From Piscinibacter sp. (GTDB lineage Bacteria; Pseudomonadota; Gammaproteobacteria; Burkholderiales; Burkholderiaceae_C): DNA of 64,000 bases. Where the stretch lies: the NCBI GenBank assembly GCA_017983795.1, contig JAGOAS010000002.1, forward strand, positions 186,001 to 250,000, in the 5' to 3' direction. Within the stretch, counting starts at the first letter, position 1; each line of letters opens with the position of its first letter. Position numbers and translations under genes: made by a program. The notes under the pieces were generated by a model, which saw nothing but the letters and a program-made list of their open reading frames with translations, made no database searches and was not told where the DNA came from. Positions 59,866 through 64,000 of the stretch are shown here, one piece after another.

Positions 59866-59892
59866 GGCGCATGGGCAAGCCTCCCATGCGCC
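59866..59892. repeat. 10-bp inverted repeat in the PA2779/Bcr intergenic region
   Basis: GGCGCATGGG-CAAGCCT-CCCATGCGCC is a perfect 10-7-10 inverted repeat about 45 bases upstream of the PA2779-type start codon. It could be a 5'-leader hairpin or an operator for the divergent genes. Confidence 0.55.
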
Positions 59893-59982
59893 GCGGATAT
59901 CGTAACAAGCGAGCGCCACGGCGCGTCACCGATTGCAACGGCGGCGACAGGGTCGCTGCGGAGCGCCTGTTAGGCTCGCGCC

Positions 59983-61227
59983 ATGTCTTCCCCGGTTTCC
60001 GAGCGCCACGGCATGCCCCCCGCCGTGGTGGTGCTGCTGACCCTGCTGCTGGGCATCCAGCCGGTCACCACCGATCTGTACCTGCCCGCGCTGCCGACGC
60101 TGCAGCGCGATCTGGGCGCGAGCATGGCGGCCACGCAGCTGACGCTCTCGGCGCTGATCATCTGCTTCGGCTCGGCGCAGCTGATCCTCGGCCCCTTGTC
60201 CGATCGCTTCGGCCGCCGCCCGGTGCTGCTGGCCGGCCTCGCGGTCTACACGCTCGCCAGCGTGGCGGCCGCGCTGGCGCCCAACGTCGAGCTGCTGGTG
60301 GCCTGGCGCGCGCTGCAGGGCGCCGGCATGGCCGCCGGCGTGACTTGCGCGCGCTCCATCGTGCGCGACCTGTTCGCGCCGCACGAGGGCGCGCGCGTGA
60401 TGTCCAAGGCGCTCAGCGGCCTGGGCCTGATCGCGATGGCCAGCCCGGTGGCGGGCGGCATCGTCGTGCAATGGCTGAACTGGCATGCCGCGCTGCTGGT
60501 GCTGGCGCTGTTCGGCGCCGCCACGCTCGCCCTGGTGGCCTGGCGCTACGAGGAGACCGTGCCGCGGCGCGACCCGCGCGCCACGCAGTGGGCGGTGCTC
60601 GCGGCCAACTGGCGCGCCGTGCTGGCGCACCCGAGCTTCCGCGCCTGGACGCTGCTGTCGGGCTTTGCCTACGGCGCCCTGTTCTTCCTGCTGGCCGGCA
60701 CCTCCTTCGTCTACATCGGCGTGCTGGGCACGAGCAAGGTGGGCTACGGGCTGATCATGCTGGCGCAGTCGAGCGCCTATTTCGCCGGCACCTTCTGGTG
60801 CCGCCGGCTGCTCGCGCGCCACGGCCTGCGCGGCGCGGTGGCGCGCGGCGCGCTGTTCACGCTGGCCGGCGGCGTCGCCATGGCCGCGCTGGCGCTGGCC
60901 GGCGTGCACGCGGTGTGGGCGGTGATGCTGCCCTCCATCCTCTTCTGCATCGGCCACGGCGTGCACCAGCCCTGCGGCCAGGCCGGCGCGGTCGGGCCCT
61001 TCCCCGAGAAGGCCGGCACCGCCGCCTCGCTGTCGGGCTTCTGGATGACGGCGATGGCCTTCATGGTCGGCCTCTTCCTCGGCCGCAGCAGCGGCGCCAG
61101 CCTCTACCCGATGACGCTGGGCTTCGCGGCACTGGCGCTGGCACAGTGCGTCGTGGCCTGGACGCTGGTGCGCTGGCACGGCGAGCCGCAGGCCGCGCCG
61201 CGCGAGGCGCAGGCGAGCCCGGCGTGA
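59983..61227 (+). CDS. Bcr/CflA-family drug efflux transporter (MFS)
   Basis: This 414-residue protein has twelve membrane helices and the DHA1 motifs [19 protein letters not shown] (Bcr/CflA N-terminus), [17 protein letters not shown] (motif A) and [17 protein letters not shown]. It probably exports small drugs or metabolites by proton antiport. A dispersed repeat begins right after its stop codon. Confidence 0.92.
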   Translation: MSSPVSERHGMPPAVVVLLTLLLGIQPVTTDLYLPALPTLQRDLGASMAATQLTLSALIICFGSAQLILGPLSDRFGRRPVLLAGLAVYTLASVAAALAPNVELLVAWRALQGAGMAAGVTCARSIVRDLFAPHEGARVMSKALSGLGLIAMASPVAGGIVVQWLNWHAALLVLALFGAATLALVAWRYEETVPRRDPRATQWAVLAANWRAVLAHPSFRAWTLLSGFAYGALFFLLAGTSFVYIGVLGTSKVGYGLIMLAQSSAYFAGTFWCRRLLARHGLRGAVARGALFTLAGGVAMAALALAGVHAVWAVMLPSILFCIGHGVHQPCGQAGAVGPFPEKAGTAASLSGFWMTAMAFMVGLFLGRSSGASLYPMTLGFAALALAQCVVAWTLVRWHGEPQAAPREAQASPA

Positions 61228-61228
61228 A

Positions 61229-61313
61229 CAGAGCCCCTCGTCCGGCGGGTACACCGGCCGATCCCCCGAGGGAATGGCGGGCCGGCTTGGGGCGGCCCGG
61301 CGCTCGGCCCGCA
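61229..61313. repeat. Dispersed intergenic repeat, full copy 2
   Basis: This 85-base copy is about 90% identical to 16358-16440 and in the same orientation; inverted repeats CCGGCGGGTACACCGG and GGGCCGG...CGGCCC are kept by paired changes. It fills the whole gap between the exporter gene and miaA. If miaA began at the GTG of the exporter's stop (61224), the repeat would encode its first 30 residues. Confidence 0.82.
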
Positions 61314-62249
61314 GTGCAGTTGCGTTGCCTCTGTGTCGCCGGGCCGACCGCGGCGGGCAAGACCGCGGCCGCGCTGGCGATCGCGCGGGCGCTGCCGGTG
61401 GAGATCGTCAGCGTCGACTCGGCGCTGGTCTACCGCGGCATGGACATCGGCACCGCCAAGCCCAGCGCCGCCGAGCGCGCCCAGGTGCCGCACCACCTGA
61501 TCGACATCCTCGACCCGGCGCAGAGCTACTCGGCGGCGCAGTTTCTCGCCGATGCCACGCGGCTGATCGAAGAGATCCGCGCGCGCGGCCGGCTGCCGCT
61601 GCTGGTGGGCGGCACCATGCTGTATTTCAAGGCGCTGTTCGAGGGCCTGGATGCGATGCCGCCGGCCGATGCGGCGATCCGCGCCGCGCTCGATGCCGAA
61701 GCCGCGGCGCGCGGCTGGCCGGCGCTGCATGCGGAGCTGGCGCGCGTCGACCCCGTCACCGCGGCGCGCCTGCCCAGCGGCGATGCGCAGCGCATCCAGC
61801 GTGCGCTGGAAGTGTTCCGCCTCACGGGGCGGCCGATCTCCTCGTTCCACCGCGAGCGCGCAGAAACGCCGGACACGCCGCCGCTGCTCGCGCTCGAACC
61901 CGCCAGCCGCGCCTGGCTGCACGAGCGCATCGCGCAGCGCTTCGCGCAGATGCTCGACGCCGGCCTGGTCGACGAAGTGCGGCGCCTGCGCGCACGCGCC
62001 GACCTGCATCCCGGACTGCCTTCGATGCGCTGCGTGGGCTACCGCCAGGCCTGGGAAGCGCTGGATGCCGACAACCTCGCCGCCCTGCCCGAGCGCGGCA
62101 TCGCCGCCACGCGCCAACTCGCCAAGCGCCAGCTCACCTGGCTGCGCGGCATGCCGCGCCGCGAGACGCTGGCCTGCGACGAAGCCGGCGCGATAGCCCG
62201 CGTGGTGGAGCGCGCGATGCGCCACGCCGACGCGCTGCTGAGGTCATGA
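61314..62249 (+). CDS. miaA: tRNA dimethylallyltransferase MiaA
   Basis: This protein of about 311 residues has Walker [66 protein letters not shown] and [10 protein letters not shown], all typical of MiaA. It adds dimethylallyl to A37 of tRNAs reading UNN codons. GTG at 61314 gives the usual short N-terminus; a GTG at 61224 overlapping the exporter stop is the alternative but would translate the repeat. Its stop overlaps the ABC ATPase start. Confidence 0.94.
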   Translation: MQLRCLCVAGPTAAGKTAAALAIARALPVEIVSVDSALVYRGMDIGTAKPSAAERAQVPHHLIDILDPAQSYSAAQFLADATRLIEEIRARGRLPLLVGGTMLYFKALFEGLDAMPPADAAIRAALDAEAAARGWPALHAELARVDPVTAARLPSGDAQRIQRALEVFRLTGRPISSFHRERAETPDTPPLLALEPASRAWLHERIAQRFAQMLDAGLVDEVRRLRARADLHPGLPSMRCVGYRQAWEALDADNLAALPERGIAATRQLAKRQLTWLRGMPRRETLACDEAGAIARVVERAMRHADALLRS

Positions 62250-62905
62250 GCGACGCGATGCTGCGCCTGCAGGGTCTCGCCAAGCACTACGGCGCCACGC
62301 CGGTGTTCAGCGGCGTCGATCTCGAACTGCGCGCCGGCGAATTCGTCGCGGTGCTCGGCGAATCGGGTGTGGGCAAGTCCACCCTGCTCAACGGCATCGC
62401 CGGGCTCGACACGTTGGATGCCGGCCGCGTGCAACTGGCGGGCCGCGAAGTGACGACGATGAACGACGAGGAGCTTGCGCTGCTGCGCCGGCGCGACATC
62501 GGCTTCGTCTTCCAGGCCTTCCACGTGCTGCCGCACCTGACGGTGGCGCAGAACGCGGCCCTGCCCTTGCTGCTGCTGCACAGCCCCGACGACGCCCGCG
62601 TGGCGCGCGTGCTCGACGACGTCGGCCTGGCCGGCTTCGGCGAACGCCTGCCGCAGACGCTCTCCGGCGGCCAGCTGCAGCGCGTGGCGATCGCGCGGGC
62701 GCTGGTGCACGCGCCCAGGCTGCTGCTCGCCGACGAGCCCACCGGCAACCTCGACCCCGGCAACGCCGAGCGCGTGATGGACACGCTCGCCCTGCAGACG
62801 CGCGCACACGGCGCCGCCTGCCTGCTGGTGACGCACTCGCGCTCCGCCGCCGCGCGCGCCGACCGCGTGCTGGTGCTGCGGCCCGACGGACTGCATCGCG
62901 CCTGA
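62246..62905 (+). CDS. ABC transporter ATP-binding protein, LolD/MacB-like
   Basis: This 219-residue ATPase has Walker [10 protein letters not shown] (38-46), Q-loop [14 protein letters not shown], signature [15 protein letters not shown] and Walker [13 protein letters not shown], followed by VTHSRS. The LPHLTV(A)QN sequence and D-loop are those of the LolD/FtsE/MacB class that serve FtsX-type permeases. The matching permease begins 450 bases downstream after a response-regulator gene. ATG overlaps the miaA stop. Confidence 0.92.
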   Translation: MSDAMLRLQGLAKHYGATPVFSGVDLELRAGEFVAVLGESGVGKSTLLNGIAGLDTLDAGRVQLAGREVTTMNDEELALLRRRDIGFVFQAFHVLPHLTVAQNAALPLLLLHSPDDARVARVLDDVGLAGFGERLPQTLSGGQLQRVAIARALVHAPRLLLADEPTGNLDPGNAERVMDTLALQTRAHGAACLLVTHSRSAAARADRVLVLRPDGLHRA

Positions 62906-62964
62906 AGCCCTCAAGTTTCCGGCCGGCGTGCCGATAAGCCGGGCAGATCCCACCGCGCTCGCCC

Positions 62965-63357
62965 ATGCCCCGCATCCTCGTCGTCGAAGACCAGGCCGAC
63001 ATCCGCCGGCTCATCCGCTGGTCGCTGGAAGAACTGCAAGGCGCCGAGATCTTCGAGGCCGCCAACGGCCGCCTCGGGCTGGACGCGGTGCGCGCGCTGC
63101 GCCCCGACCTCGTGCTGCTCGACGTGATGATGCCCGGCGATCTCGACGGCTTCCAGGTCTGCGACACGCTGCGCAAGGAGCCGCCGTTCGCCTCGCTGCC
63201 CATCGTGATGCTGACCGCGCGCGCGCAAGCCGCTGACCGTGAAGCCGGCGCACGCGCCGGCGCCGACGACTACCTGTTCAAGCCCTTCAGCCCGGCGGTG
63301 CTGGTGCAGACCGTGCAGCGCCTGCTCGCGGCCCGCGCGCCACAATCGGCGCGGTGA
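62965..63357 (+). CDS. Single-domain response regulator (CheY-like)
   Basis: This 130-residue receiver domain has the acidic pair Glu8-Asp9 (ILVVEDQAD), phosphoacceptor Asp53 in VLLDVMMPGDLDGF, the Thr of MLTARAQA and Lys in YLFKPFSPAVL. No output domain follows. The gene lies between an ABC ATPase and its presumed permease, whose GTG start overlaps this stop. No partner kinase is in the window. Confidence 0.92.
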   Translation: MPRILVVEDQADIRRLIRWSLEELQGAEIFEAANGRLGLDAVRALRPDLVLLDVMMPGDLDGFQVCDTLRKEPPFASLPIVMLTARAQAADREAGARAGADDYLFKPFSPAVLVQTVQRLLAARAPQSAR

Positions 63358-64000
63358 ACGCCGCCGCGCCGAGCACACCTCCGCCCTCCCCGCTGCCCGC
63401 CCTGCTGCGCCAGGTCTCCTGGCCCTGGCTGCTGCACCAGCCGCTGCGTCACGCCGTGGCGATGCTGGCGGTGGCCCTGGGCGTGGCGCTGGCCTTCTCG
63501 GTGCACCTGATCAACGAATCGGCGCTCGGCGAGTTCAGCGCCGCGGTGCGGCAGGTCAACGGCCAGCCCGACTTCGAGCTGCGCGCGCAGCGCGAAGGCT
63601 TCGACGAAGCGCTGTTCGCACGTGTCGCCACGCAGCCCGGCGTGGCGCTGGCCAGCGCCGTGATCGAGCTCGACGCGCAGGCGCTCGACGCCAGCGGGCA
63701 GCCGGTGCCGCTGCGCGTGATCGGGCTGGATGCGCTGGCCGCCGCCGCGCTCACGCCGGCGCTGCTGCCGCGGCCCGCCGAGGGCGCCGATCGACTCGCC
63801 GTGATCGACCCGGCGGCCGCCTTCCTCAACGCCGCGGCGGCACGCCGGCTCGGCGAGCCCGCCATGCTGCGGCTGCGCGCGGCGCGCGGCAGCACGAGTT
63901 TCGCGGTGCGCGGCAGCGTGCTGGCCGACGGCCCGCCGCTCGCGGTGCTCGACCTCGCCGGCGCGCAGCAAGCCTTCGGCTGGACCGGCCGCGTGAGCCG
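63354..64000 (+). CDS. FtsX/MacB-type ABC transporter permease, 3' end outside window
   Basis: An open frame from GTG at 63354 (overlapping the response-regulator stop as GTGA) runs to the window end, 215 codons. It has a first membrane helix after WPWLLHQPLRHAVAMLAVALGVALAFSVHLIN and a large periplasmic region (VRQVNGQPDFELRAQREGFDEALF, RLAVIDPAAAFLNAAAARRLG), as in MacB_PCD/FtsX-like permeases of lipoprotein or lipid exporters. It is the likely partner of the ATPase at 62246-62905. Confidence 0.85.
   Translation, partial: MNAAAPSTPPPSPLPALLRQVSWPWLLHQPLRHAVAMLAVALGVALAFSVHLINESALGEFSAAVRQVNGQPDFELRAQREGFDEALFARVATQPGVALASAVIELDAQALDASGQPVPLRVIGLDALAAAALTPALLPRPAEGADRLAVIDPAAAFLNAAAARRLGEPAMLRLRAARGSTSFAVRGSVLADGPPLAVLDLAGAQQAFGWTGRVS

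Noticed and set aside
61224-61313. GTG at 61224 as the miaA start
   Set aside because: The first 30 residues would be encoded entirely by a dispersed repeat and match nothing in MiaA; GTG at 61314 gives the normal N-terminus.

Overview
The window is about 69% G+C, densely packed DNA from a betaproteobacterium. Gene content and order point to a methylotroph-type member of Burkholderiales of the Rubrivivax/Leptothrix/Methylibium kind (an inference from families such as PA2778/PA2779, TssQ, Bug receptors and a bacterial tetrahydromethanopterin cluster; no rRNA is present). Almost everything is ordinary chromosome: tight operons, many 1-4 base start/stop overlaps, no phage or intact insertion sequence. 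No tRNA, rRNA or CRISPR array was seen.

Region 1 (1-13510) is a tetrahydromethanopterin (H4MPT)/methylofuran formaldehyde-oxidation cluster. It holds the working enzymes fae, mtdB and mch. It also holds cofactor-biosynthesis genes: an mfnE-like kinase, mfnB, a DHPS-like protein, an archaeal-type flavoprotein like dihydromethanopterin reductase, a FolB-like aldolase, beta-RFAP synthase and a pterin dehydratase. Four further genes are conserved in such clusters but of unproved role: a DUF447 protein, a CitG-like protein and two ATP-grasp ligases. A sigma-54 activator of the AcoR type is embedded in the cluster. The formyltransferase/hydrolase genes are not here and probably lie to the left of base 1.

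Region 2 (13548-18309) is a small aromatic-catabolism operon: MBL-fold protein, VOC protein, FAD hydroxylase, DUF2783 and a fumarylacetoacetase gutted by an internal deletion. It is transcribed away from an IclR regulator, with a recognisable promoter and operator between them. Region 3 (18516-31613) holds ubiD, a lytic transglycosylase with a long structured leader, a ZTP riboswitch in front of glyA, nrdR, a minor-pilin operon without pilY1, and the riboflavin operon ribD-ribE-ribBX-ribH-nusB followed by an aminotransferase.

Region 4 (31721-41709) has a PEGA-domain Ser/Thr kinase with a TssQ-like lipoprotein, ybgC-tolQRA, acsA, a UPF0114 membrane protein, nhaA and class I fumarase. Region 5 (41752-47422) has an ECF42-type sigma factor with two DGPF proteins, xerD, a Bug receptor, a chalcone-isomerase-like secreted protein and an AEC transporter. 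Region 6 (47423-64000) has a 234-base MITE-like element, queG, tsaE-amiC, a pyruvyltransferase-like gene, an esterase, an Nramp-family transporter, a higBA toxin-antitoxin pair, dedA, mutL, an RluF-like synthase, the PA2778/PA2779 pair, a Bcr/CflA exporter, miaA, and an ABC ATPase, response regulator and FtsX-type permease cut by the window end.

The parts most worth following up are: the uncharacterised H4MPT-cluster genes, especially the CitG-like one; the deleted fumarylacetoacetase; three kinds of non-coding dispersed repeats that contribute coding or ribosome-binding sequence to neighbouring genes; the structured leader before the transglycosylase; and several genes whose -10-like box sits 5-7 bases before the start codon, which suggests leaderless messages.
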